64,000 bases of DNA from Fulvivirga maritima (GTDB taxonomy: Bacteria; Bacteroidota; Bacteroidia; Cytophagales; Cyclobacteriaceae). Below, piece by piece: positions 47,807 through 56,639 of the stretch. A model generated the notes under the pieces. The model made no database searches. It was not told the DNA's origin and was given only the letters and a program-made list of their open reading frames with translations. Position 1 is the first letter of the stretch. Each line of letters starts with the position of its first letter. Location of the stretch: NCBI RefSeq assembly GCF_021389955.1, contig NZ_CP089980.1:5513001-5577000 (forward strand). The letters are read 5' to 3'. Made by a program: the position numbers and the translations under genes.

Positions 47807-48790
47807 TTATTTTTTCATCGTTTTGAAACCGATTTCTGTATGCCTCATCATTGAATTGACAAAATTGCTCTTATTATAATTAAAAGGGTTAGCAAAGTGC
47901 ATATCCATAACTGCATCATCAGGAAAAAATAAAAATTCTCCAACTTCCCAACCAGCTTCCCAACTATGCAGAAAAAAATTGCTTTTCACAATCCCAAGAG
48001 CATGTATGTTTTCATGAGCTCCCTTATCCTGATAGTATTTGATTGAATACCCCATATTAGAAAATGTACTTTGCCTAACAAGTCCTGTTCCTGTAATGGA
48101 ATAAGCATCTGACCACTGATTGCCACTTATATAATTGCTTGAATTATTTAAGGTAGAAAATTTCGTAAAATATTCATGATCACCATTCAGTAATTGAACG
48201 TCCTTTCTAACTTGAACCGGATCATAACCCATATCAGTCAAAAATGAAATATTTCCTTCTAATATCGTTAACGCTTCGATCCAGGCCCCGTAATTATCAG
48301 TTACTTTATTCCATTCTGTACCATTATTATCTACAAATGATTCTGAGGTTCTATCGTCAAACCATACATAATTACCATCACTATCACGATACCCATCAAG
48401 TGGCGCGCCTCCATCAGGGTCATACATTTTCAAAGGATTATTGCCCATCCCTATATAAGGTGAAAAACCTACTTTCTTAGGATCAGTGGCCATCCACCTA
48501 CCAATAACAGCATCATACATCCTTAATTCAAAACTATTCCAGCCCGTCTCTTCATCTTCTTCTGCAAAATTACCCTGGTAGCCGTATCTAAATTCCTCGC
48601 GGGTAATATTTCTTTCTGTCATGATTAAACCAAAGGGTTAGAAATCTGACCCTGATACTACGTTACCGAGGTTATGGGTTACTTTAAGGTCATCAAAATA
48701 AACATCCATATCTTGCTGGTCTTCGTTAGAGGCGTAAATATAGATAAATCCTGGTTTTTCTATGGTTACATCTAGCTCAGTTTTTGAACG
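47807..48790 (-). pseudogene. Orphan Rhs core end plus toxin tip, cassette 2 (nonsense codon; HExxH tip)
   Basis: The Rhs fragment begins at about 48790 (KPGFIYIYASNEDQQD). A TAA at 48638-48640 replaces the Tyr codon of the SDFYPFG motif. After it the frame is open from ATG 48622: EEFRYGYQGNFAEE, RMYDAVIGRWMATDP, NNPLKMYDPDGG, then the tip. The tip has HENIH (His203, Glu204, His207 from 48622), a possible zinc-protease site. The open part is 271 residues. The nonsense change and missing 5' portion mean it cannot be made as part of an Rhs filament; translation from 48622 remains possible. The membrane protein at 47265 is the likely immunity partner. Confidence 0.75.
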
Positions 48791-49890
48791 TATAAAACAT
48801 CACCCCTAACGTAATGAAGTTGAGCCAGAATCTTAATCATCCGTACTACTGGCTTAGCAGTGAGATTCCTGATATCATTCCACTATGCTACATGATTCAG
48901 GAATGACGCCATATCTTATCTGGTGATTATGAGGAAGATATGACGAAGTAATCTCGTGACTATGAAATGCAGGCTAAGATGGACTGTAGTAGTAACTTAG
49001 AGATTGCTTCACTACGCTTCGCTGTATTTGCAATAACCAGTATAATTATACGTAACACAATCATTATCGTCATCCCGGCAGTAACGGAGTGAAGAACCTG
49101 GATCTCACTGATCAGTACTACTGACTGAGCAGTGAAGCGGTTTTAATATCGTGTCTGAGACACTCGTGATCATTGGAAAGTTAGTAGTCACAGACTACGA
49201 ACAACTAGGGAAGAGCCGGGATCTCGCTGATCAGATAGTGCTAACAGAACAGTGAGATTCCTGATATCATTCCGCTATGCTGCATGATTCAGGAATGACG
49301 TCTTACCCTATCTGGTGATTGCGAGGAAGGTATGACGAAGTAATCTCGGGACTATGGAATACAGGCTGCAATGGACTGTAGTAATAACTTCGAGATTGCT
49401 TCGCTGTATTTACAATGACTGATTGCTGAAAGTATAAACCAACATAAAACCGTCATCCCGGCCGTAACGAAGTGGAGAGCCGGGATCTCGCTGATCAGTA
49501 CTGCTAACTGAACAGTGAAGTGGTTTTAATACCGTGTCGGAGACACTCGTGATCATTGGAAAGTTAGTAGTCACAGACTACGAACAACTAGGGGACCTCA
49601 CACAACTAGATAACTGAAAACAAAATTGGCACAAGTGGACACTTGCGCCAGTTTCATCTTTTTATATGCTTAGACCAGATGGGGACACTTGCGCCAGTTT
49701 TATCTTTTTATATGCTTAGACCAGAGGGGGGTATAAACCAACATCAAACCGCCATCCCGGCCGTAACGAAGTGGAGAGCCGGGATCTTAATGATCAGTAC
49801 TGTCAACTGAGCAGTGAAGCGGTTTTAATAGCGTGTAGAAGACACTCGTGATCATTTAAAAGTTCATAGTCGCAGACTACGAACGACTAG
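48791..49890 (+). repeat. Largest composite repeat block, between cassettes 2 and 3
   Basis: The modules are degenerate A (48812), B (48862), C (48925), A (49069), D (49150), part A (49209), B (49257), C (49315), A (49449), D (49540), E (49625), E again (49682), A (49749) and D (49832). The E region shows a direct 44-base duplication (49638 and 49682). The end of the last D module supplies the final codons and TAG of the frame at 49877. There is no gene in this kilobase. Confidence 0.85.
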
Positions 49891-51160
49891 GCTCAATAGT
49901 TTCGGTAAAAAAACGGATTTTTTGCTTCATAAATCTTTTTTGTCTAAGGTATGTACTAACGTAATTAGCAAAATGTAACCAAAAAAATATTATCGATAAT
50001 ATGAATGAATATTTATATGCAAATCCACAAATAAATGTGATTATAAAAAGAAAAAGAAAAATTTTAGGCAAGGTGTACAAAATAACAACTACAGATTTTT
50101 CCACCTTTATCTGCCCTCTAATAATATAAGCAAACCGGCTGTTTCCACTCTGTTTATTAAAAATATTATTTTTAAATAAAATATCATTTCCATCTATTAT
50201 TACATTGTTATTTTTTTCTTTCACTAAAACGTTCTTTATATAATGCAAAATAGCTTCATTACGACTTAAATCTATTTCGATAGGTATTATTATTTTCATA
50301 AAATATTTATCATTTGGAAAAAACACGCCCTCCATGACCAACCCATTCAGCATAAGGATAAACTGATTTTCCCCATTTTGCACCAACTTTAAGCCCAGGA
50401 GCATCCCCCCTCCCAATGAAATCCCTTTCCAATCAACTACACCATGTTGCCCAGGATATATATCAACAACACCCTTCTCAACAGTACTCACCGAATTACT
50501 CCAAAAATATGATCCTCCATAATTTCCAACTCCTCCACCATACATGCTAAAAGTTCCAAGCCAACTATCCGCGGTAACATTCCCTAAACTTTTAACAGCT
50601 GCAAAACCATATACTCCAATACTTCCTTCCAACCCTATTTGCCCTCCTACCTTATCGTAAACCCAAAAAGAGCCTTTAACTTTCCCGGATAAAAAGTAAA
50701 CCCCTTCGAATCCTCCATTTAGGCCACCTCCAAACGTGCCACTATACTCTACTCCAAATCCGATAGCATCCAAGTCAGGTATACTTACATTTAACGCTTT
50801 CGCGAATGCTTGAGGGTCAAGCTTAAAAGGGTTAGAAGTTTCATAATCAGTGTTTATTTGATAAGTAACGTCATCACCAGGTTGAATTATCCTCCCAATT
50901 TCATCGCCGTTTTTGTTTTGAAAAATTATGTCTAAAGGACTACCACCATCAGGGTCATACATTTTTAAAGGATTATTGCCCATTCCTATATAAGGTGAAA
51001 AACCTACTTTCTTAGGATCAGTAGCCATCCACCTACCAATAACAGGATCATACATCCTTAATTCAAAACTATTCCAGCCCGTCTCTTCATCTTCTTCCGC
51101 AAAATTACCCTGGTAGGCGTATCTTGCTGGCCTTCGTTAGAGGCGTAAATATAGATAAAA
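49877..51160 (-). pseudogene. Orphan Rhs core end, toxin tip and immunity-like protein fused in frame, cassette 3
   Basis: The core YQGNFAEEDEETG, RMYDPVIGRWMATDP and NNPLKMYDPDGG is followed by a glycine-rich tip (about 45-240 of the 392-residue frame from 51055; GGGLNGGFEGVYF). From MKIIIPIEIDL (ATG at 50299) the frame continues as what looks like a separate 140-residue protein with two membrane helices (KIFLFLFIITFICGF and FILSIIFFWLHFANYV), an immunity-like protein fused to the tip. Upstream, a 124-base deletion at a TATCT direct repeat, relative to cassette 2, removes the YPFGL motif. The last residues (SRS) come from repeat module D. Confidence 0.65.
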
Positions 51161-51199
51161 TCATATATCATCAAATAGAGAAATTCACCTTGAATTTTT

Positions 51200-51492
51200 G
51201 TAACTCTTTTGATCGATTGCAAAAAAGGAAAGATAATTAGGCTATGGAACCCAGGCTGCAATAGACTCTAGAAGTAACTTTAAGATTACTTCATTGCACT
51301 TCGCTGGATTGGCAATGACCAGTTGTTGGAAGGATAAATCCACATCAAACCGTCATTCCGGCCGTAACGGAGTGGAGAGCCAGGGTATTAATGATCAGTA
51401 CTGCTGGCTGAGCAGAAAGGGTATTTTAATACCGTGTCGGAGACACTCCTGATCATTTGAAAGTTCGTAGTTACAGACTACGAACAACTAGT
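51200..51492 (+). repeat. Repeat block F(part)-C(part)-A-D
   Basis: The modules are a diverged F (51209), a C remainder (51260), A (51350) and D (51431). D ends with CGAACAACTAG 12 bases before the stop codon of the gene at 51504, the same arrangement as at 45280 and 49870. Confidence 0.75.
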
Positions 51493-51503
51493 AAAAAAAG
51501 TTT

Positions 51504-51980
51504 TTATTTTTTAAAAATTACATATAAAGTTTCTTCAAAGGGTGAGTATATAAATAAATACACTCCAATAGGATAAGCGCTAATGTAACTATAATAGTTA
51601 CCGGACTGGCTCATTAAGTCATTTCTCTGAAATTCAGACGAACAGAAACTATTTGATAAATTACTAGAATATGCAATATCAAAATGATATGCCCCCCTCT
51701 CCTTTGGTATTGGAGTATGTTTCCAATATGAAAAATCCATATTAGTTAGTTGGTTGGTATTAAAGACTTTTTCATACTTAGGATAATTTTCTTTTAAGCT
51801 TAACTCATCTAAACCTCCTATTTCATATTCATAAAAATCGAAAGTAGCCCCATCTGTTGTTAATCCTATCAGATCTTCGTAACAAGTCAAATTTACATTA
51901 AAATTAGACTTGTTAAACAGATATCTTGTAAAACCTTTTCTAGTTATGACATCGTTATCTTTCCAAATAAAATAACGCAT
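51504..51980 (-). CDS. Immunity-like cytosolic protein, separated from its partner by the IS element
   Basis: The protein has 158 residues from the ATG at 51980 (the frame extends to a GTG at 51992). There is no signal peptide; it is rich in aromatic and acidic residues (FDFYEYEIGGLDELSL), in the style of SUFU/SMI1-like or other small immunity proteins, but no family is certain. The left end of the IS256 element is only 15 bases upstream of the start, so any upstream toxin tip and promoter have been displaced. Its 3' end abuts a D repeat module, like the other immunity-like genes in the array. Confidence 0.55.
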   Translation of the reverse strand: MRYFIWKDNDVITRKGFTRYLFNKSNFNVNLTCYEDLIGLTTDGATFDFYEYEIGGLDELSLKENYPKYEKVFNTNQLTNMDFSYWKHTPIPKERGAYHFDIAYSSNLSNSFCSSEFQRNDLMSQSGNYYSYISAYPIGVYLFIYSPFEETLYVIFKK

Positions 51981-52060
51981 AGCAATGCACACTATGAGAC
52001 TGTCAATTCATCTCTGTCTAAACTTTGGATATAAAGAAATAATGTTTAGACTAAAGAGCA

Positions 52061-53299
52061 ATGAACAAACAAGAGAAAGAAGAATTAAAGGAAAAAGCAC
52101 TTAAACAATTTTTAAAAGGAGAATCTCTATTTGGTAAGGATGGGGCTTTCAGCCCCATGTTGAAGGAGTTCTTAGAAGAAGCTCTGGAAGCAGAAATGGA
52201 GGATCACCTATCCAGTGAAGAAAAAGGACGCTCTCATGGCAATAAGCGCAATGGCAAAGGCCAGAAAACAGTTAAGAGTAGTTTAGGAGACGTTGAGATA
52301 AATACTCCTCAAGATCGTCATAGCAGCTTTGAGCCAAGAATAGTAGAGAAACGCCAGCGTATACTGGCAGACAATCTTGAGAAGCAAATAATAGCCATGT
52401 ATGGGCTAGGTAATAGTTTGAGAGATATTCAAGAGCACATCAAGGAGATGTATGACACAAATATATCAACAGAGGTGTTAAGTGATATCACAGACCGAGT
52501 GATCCCTAAAGTAAAGGAGTGGCAAAATAGGCCATTAGAATCGGTCTATTGTATTGTTTGGCTAGATGCCATGCATTTCAAGGTGCGAGATGAAGGTAAG
52601 GTGAAGCATAAAGCCCTTTATAATATTTTAGGGATCAATAAGCAGGGCAACAAGGAGATATTGGGCATGTACCTATCAGAAAGCGAAGGAGCTAATTTTT
52701 GGCTTCAGATACTTACTGAGCTACAAAATAGAGGCTTGAAAGATATTTTGATAGCCTGCACTGATAACTTGAAAGGTTTTAGTGAAGCGATACACTCCAT
52801 CTACCCACAAACAGATGTTCAACTTTGTGTAGTTCATCAGATTCGAAATAGCTTGAAATATGTAGCCAGTAAAGAACAGAAAGTGTTTATACAAGATCTT
52901 AAATTAGTTTATCAAGCAGACACAAAAGATCAGGCAGAGACTGCTTTATTAGAACTGGAAGAAAAATGGGGAAAGAAATATCCTGTGGTGATACGATCTT
53001 GGAATGATAACTGGGAACTACTTAGCACTTATTTCGATTACAGTAAACCCATAAGAAAGTTAATATACACTACAAATCCAGTGGAGGGCTTTCATAGACA
53101 AGTAAGAAAAGTTACCAAGAGTAAGGGAGCATTTACCAGTGATATGGCCTTGATGAAATTAGTTTACTTAGTTTGCAGACGTATTGAGAAAAAATGGACT
53201 TCACCTTTGCGGAATTGGGGTTTGACGGTGCAGCAATTAGCCATTAGATTTGAGGGAAGATTGGAACTGGAACTAAAAACCAGTCAAACCAAAAAATAA
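52061..53299 (+). CDS. IS256-family transposase (mutator type)
   Basis: The protein has 412 residues, full length for the family. The DDE triad is present: Asp169 (VWLDAMHFKV), Asp235 (ACTDNLKGF) and Glu342 (TTNPVEGFHRQVR). The Cys-x2-His element between the second Asp and the Glu is seen as CVVHQIRN. The gene fills the element and ends 62 bases before the right inverted repeat. It appears functional and could move or fix neighbouring cassettes. Confidence 0.92.
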   Translation: MNKQEKEELKEKALKQFLKGESLFGKDGAFSPMLKEFLEEALEAEMEDHLSSEEKGRSHGNKRNGKGQKTVKSSLGDVEINTPQDRHSSFEPRIVEKRQRILADNLEKQIIAMYGLGNSLRDIQEHIKEMYDTNISTEVLSDITDRVIPKVKEWQNRPLESVYCIVWLDAMHFKVRDEGKVKHKALYNILGINKQGNKEILGMYLSESEGANFWLQILTELQNRGLKDILIACTDNLKGFSEAIHSIYPQTDVQLCVVHQIRNSLKYVASKEQKVFIQDLKLVYQADTKDQAETALLELEEKWGKKYPVVIRSWNDNWELLSTYFDYSKPIRKLIYTTNPVEGFHRQVRKVTKSKGAFTSDMALMKLVYLVCRRIEKKWTSPLRNWGLTVQQLAIRFEGRLELELKTSQTKK

Positions 53300-53303
53300 A
53301 AAA

Positions 53304-53335
53304 TTCCCTCCCAGGGGCTAGCCCCTGGGAGGGAA
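53304..53335 (+). terminator. Perfect 32-base palindrome at the transposase 3' end
   Basis: Arms 53304-53319 and 53320-53335 (TTCCCTCCCAGGGGCT) are perfectly complementary. It lies just after the transposase stop, inside the element. It is likely a terminator that protects the IS from read-through in both directions; cruciform formation is possible. Confidence 0.8.
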
Positions 53336-53376
53336 GCAGACAGAGATGAGCTAACACTCCCCGATTGAGCTGGATT

Positions 53377-54123
53377 TTAAGCCGCCCAAATTGTGTTTTT
53401 TGCCCATTCGGATTTCTCAGGATTAAAGTATTCAGCTCCATCTTCTCTACTTGCAATTCTTAACCGTTCTCCAGTGGAAAGTTGATAGTCAAAACCAAAT
53501 AGAAAGAAGCCTTCGTTAAACCCCTTGCAATGATGCTTGATTGTAATTGTATTTTCTGAACTCCAATCTATCCAAGTATTATCCTTGCTCTGATGATAAA
53601 TAGTTATAGCATGAGTACAACCACTGTTTTCGAATCGAGAAAAATAAGTTCTGAATATTAATAGTTTGTCAGAAAGAACATTTTGGATTTCTTGACCTTC
53701 AACATAATAATCAAATTGAGAGAGTTCCTTGTGGATTTCTTTGAGATACTCCGTCAAAATTTTGTCGTCATAAATCCTCTTCTTTAATTCTTCACAAATG
53801 AAGTTTGCTGAGTCTATAATGTTTTCGTTGCTAGTGTATTGTGGATTACAATAGCCATTAATAGCAATATTGATTGCTACAGATAAATCTAGACTATTAA
53901 AGTAATGTTGGTTGGGATCAAACATTGAACTTATCAGTCCTTTAACAGGGGATTGGCTAAATGCATAATCCAAGTCAAAGTCATCTGCTATAGAAAACTT
54001 CGAACTAATGGTTTCTATAAAGTCTGGTAGAAAAAGTTCATTGAAGTATTTCCTTTTTCCATGGTTAATATGCTTGTTAATCCAGTAGGTCTTTAAAGCA
54101 AAATTTTGAAGCTGTTTAATCAT
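53377..54123 (-). CDS. Unknown protein (248 aa) coupled to the DUF3800 gene
   Basis: I recognise no family. It has no signal or membrane segment. The N-terminal half is helical, with many aromatic residues; the C-terminal half (HAITIYHQSKDNTWIDWSSE) is beta-rich and could bind a ligand. Its ATG overlaps the stop of the DUF3800 gene (ATGA), so the two are made together. Its stop lies 15 bases from the right end of the IS256 element. DUF3800 genes often occur in phage-defence neighbourhoods, so the pair could be a two-gene defence unit. That is inference from context only. Confidence 0.6.
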   Translation of the reverse strand: MIKQLQNFALKTYWINKHINHGKRKYFNELFLPDFIETISSKFSIADDFDLDYAFSQSPVKGLISSMFDPNQHYFNSLDLSVAINIAINGYCNPQYTSNENIIDSANFICEELKKRIYDDKILTEYLKEIHKELSQFDYYVEGQEIQNVLSDKLLIFRTYFSRFENSGCTHAITIYHQSKDNTWIDWSSENTITIKHHCKGFNEGFFLFGFDYQLSTGERLRIASREDGAEYFNPEKSEWAKNTIWAA

Positions 54124-55350
54124 AGTTTTTTGTTTGAGTTTGTGATGTCAATAAACTGCCTAAGCATTTCATAGCCATCAACAGAATCGATAATATCTAT
54201 TCCATTTAGAGTTTTTAGTTTTATTATTTCATTCGAATTTTTGATTCTCTTGATCATAGGAACAATGCTTCTAAGAAGACGATTATAGTATCTTACAAGG
54301 TCGCTCTTTTTGTTTGGTAATTTATAACCATATTCTCCCTCCATACTAACGATAAGGATACCTTGATCTCTTAAGAATCCAATTCTATGTCTTAACTGTT
54401 GTTCTGAATAGTTTGGGTTTATTCTTTTTGCAATGGTCAAGAGATCGTTGGTGCTAACAACCTTATTTTTGTTAGATCTAAAAATCATTAAAAGAAATCG
54501 AATGATTTCTTTATCCTCTTCCTTCACGTCACCATTACTGGTTTCAAGAAAATTAAGGGCAACTTCGATGGCAATTTCTGTTACCGCAGCGTTTTCCTCG
54601 TCATTTTCATCAATTTCTTTTCCTAAATAGTTCTCTTTGGCGTAAGGGAAGAATTCTAAGAAAATACGACTGCTTAACTTCTCAAATATCGAGGAGCTTC
54701 TTTCATCATAATGACTAGTTGAGTAAATCTTACCTAAGCATCCAGCGATAAAGTCTGCGAATTGAATCAAAGGTTCTTCAGATTGATCATCAGCCAGCTT
54801 ATAAAGTCTATCTGGATTAAATAGGTCTCTCTGAATACTATTCTTGTAAATGTGGTCTGATAAACTTGATTGAAAGTGTGCGTCACCAATTTTATCTGCA
54901 TATATCTCAAATTGATTGAAGTTATTGGAGAGCTTTTGAGTAAATATTCGCTGGAAGAATTTGTAGAATACTTTCTTTTTCTTTGAGTCCCACACTGTCA
55001 ATTTTTGACTTATCAACTACAAGTGTGAAAATATAGAAGTTTAATTTGAGTAATTCTTCAATTACTTGTAATCTCTTTTCAAATCCTTTTTTGTTGTTTC
55101 CAACACTACTTGATTTAATAGTTCTTCCTTGGAAATATTTTGTGCTGATTAGGTCTCTCATTTCACGTGCATGGTCAATGTTTTCTTCACTTATCCCAAT
55201 TGCACAATAGACAAAATGAGAGGTGGTTCCTTGTTTTTCAATGTTCAAGGAGTTAGTGCCAAATTCATCAATAAAAAAGTACCCTTTGGTCATCGCATAA
55301 AAGTATTTTCCCATAACACCCGTATCAGGGATACAAACATATCCTTTCAC
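54120..55350 (-). pseudogene. DUF3800 family protein with C-terminal winged-helix region, split by a frameshift
   Basis: The N-terminal frame (from GTG 55350, more likely ATG 55293 or 55314) has the DUF3800 opening GYFFIDEFGT, and runs to VVDKSK. There the sense jumps frame at a run of five T residues (55002-55006; A on the coding strand): LTVWDSKKKKVFYKFF and the family's C-terminal EPLIQFADFIAGCLG follow, then a winged-helix-like part (TNDLLTIAKRINPNYSEQQLRHR) to the stop at 54120. One fewer A restores about 390-410 residues. The ATA codon at the head of the second frame is not a credible start. DUF3800 has an RNase H-like fold with Asp/Glu near the N-terminus. Confidence 0.75.
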
Positions 55351-56417
55351 TCTATTATAAAATTAAGTTAAGGATAAATATTATTTAACAAATACTATTT
55401 TTAAAAAATCGATTTGATTGTCTTCAATTTATTCCTTCAGTAAGTCTTAACTAGACGAATATTATACACTTAATATTCTTTTTAGGAAGTGAAATACGGT
55501 CAGTACTAGTTATATAAACAACCACAACCTAAGCAGCGGTAATTCTACTTACGCTAACCACCTATTGCTCCAAAACATATTCAAAACCCTCTTTTTCAGG
55601 TACTTGTAACATTTTTCGCTCACTAAGAATGACAGTTGTGTGAAAGTATTATCAAATAGCACGTATATAAAAAAGTCAAAAAGATTGAGATCCAGTTAAA
55701 TCATAAATCAGTACCGATCGTCTGACACTTCGACACGGCTCAGTGTGACTCGGCTGTGGTTTCATCTTGCTGTACCGTTGTGAGGTGAAAGAGGTTTGAA
55801 AAATAGGCTACAGGTCCCGCCATGCCCTACATGGTGACACTGCTCCATATCATTAAACTTAAGACCAACATTCCCTTACCACCAACATAGGCACTAGCCG
55901 GAGTTATAAAATAATGATGGAGCTTTTTTTTCCTTTTTTAGGGCATTTTCAAAACCTTGGTTCTGAGTTTGATGATAAGGGCATTACAAATGCCCGTGAA
56001 GATATCAATCGCAATATAATTGAGATTGAGCTGATGAGCACGCGTATTGCTTCGCTAAGCGCGCTAGATGAGACCAATCTTCGAGTTTTTGAGATTTCAG
56101 TTAAATAAATTACGCTTTAATATTGGCGAGCTCATTATCGAGGCTATAACGGATAGAATCAATTGCTTCTTGCTGTTTCTCATGGCAAGAGAAGACTGCC
56201 TGTACAAAATTGAATATGCTTTTTTATTATTCTTTGTATTCAATTTATTACTAAATATAACCGCAAAAGGCGCAATTACAACATCTACTCGCAATTGGAA
56301 AGTGCTTATTTTAGTCCAACATCACATTAACCACTGGAGCCTGATTTCTGAGGGAATGAAGAAAGGGAATAAATAAAAAAAGCCACTTACAACTTGATGT
56401 TATAAGCGGCTTTTAAG
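55351..56417. other. Gene-poor stretch between the DUF3800 gene and tRNA-Arg
   Basis: There is no convincing gene. About 55640-55830 carries diverged pieces of the repeat family (GTACCGTTGTGAGGTGAAA and a GAAAAATAGGCTA stretch also seen at 26009-26060). On the minus strand a 34-residue protein-like tail (AVFSCHEKQQEAIDSIRY) ends at 56110; on the plus strand 55914-56108 is open (64 codons). Both look like relics of lost genes at the edge of the island. Confidence 0.45.
56378..56414 (-). terminator. Terminator of tRNA-Arg
   Basis: The 16-base arms 56378-56393 and 56399-56414 (AAAAGCCACTTACAAC with GTTATAAGCGGCTTTT) pair with two mismatches and a five-base loop. On the minus strand a T-run follows. 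It begins four bases after the tRNA 3' end. Confidence 0.85.
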
Positions 56418-56491
56418 TGATCCCGCAGGGACTCGAACCCCGAACCTACTGCTTAGAAGGCAGTTGCTCTATCCAGTTGAGCTACGGAACC
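56418..56491 (-). tRNA. tRNA-Arg (anticodon UCU)
   Basis: Read on the minus strand, the 74-base molecule folds into a full cloverleaf. The acceptor stem is GGTTCCG/CGGGATC with two G-U pairs, and the D arm contains AGCTCAACTGGATAGAGC. The anticodon stem-loop is ACTGC-CTTCTAA-GCAGT, giving TCT. The T arm contains GGTTCGAGTCC. CCA is not encoded. Its 3' end points to the competition island, the side on which integrating elements lie. Confidence 0.95.
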
Positions 56492-56639
56492 ATTATCTTA
56501 AAAAAGGGCCTTTTTAAAGCATCCAGGCTGCTTTTAGCCTTTTTGCCTGTCCCTATTGTTTAAGGTGGTGCAAATATAAAACTCAGGATTAAAAACACAA
56601 ACTATCCTGCAGTAATTTTTAATTTTATTTAATCTTTTT

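Larger units (their letters stand above)
51996..53361 (+). mobile_element. IS256-family insertion sequence
   Basis: The element is about 1366 bases. The imperfect terminal inverted repeats of about 24 bases (left GAGACTGTCAATTCATCTCTGTCT, 51996-52019; right at 53338-53361) agree at roughly 18 positions, with the inner TCATCTCTGTCT identical. The transposase frame is intact. I see no 8-9 base target duplication at the ends, so one flank may have rearranged after insertion. Confidence 0.8.

Noticed and set aside
51058-51261. 67-codon minus-strand ORF as a gene
   Set aside because: It is the wrong frame of the Rhs core remnant (the TRVILRKKMK stretch is the out-of-frame reading of YQGNFAEEDEE) joined to repeat sequence.
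23205-51492. CRISPR array
   Set aside because: Repeats are long, composite, variably spaced and hairpin-rich, with no regular 30-40 base spacers and no cas genes.
54120-55016. Independent gene starting at 55016
   Set aside because: The only start there is ATA; the sequence is the downstream half of the DUF3800 protein after a one-base shift.
55914-56108. 64-codon plus-strand ORF near tRNA-Arg
   Set aside because: No recognisable family, no ribosome-binding site or partner; the opposite strand also shows a short protein-like tail, so both are treated as relics.
56418-56491. Attachment-site duplication of the tRNA-Arg 3' end
   Set aside because: I looked for a second copy of the tRNA 3' end (GATCCCGCAGGGACTCG on the plus strand) across the island and found none. 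The frequent GGGATC in module A is unrelated.
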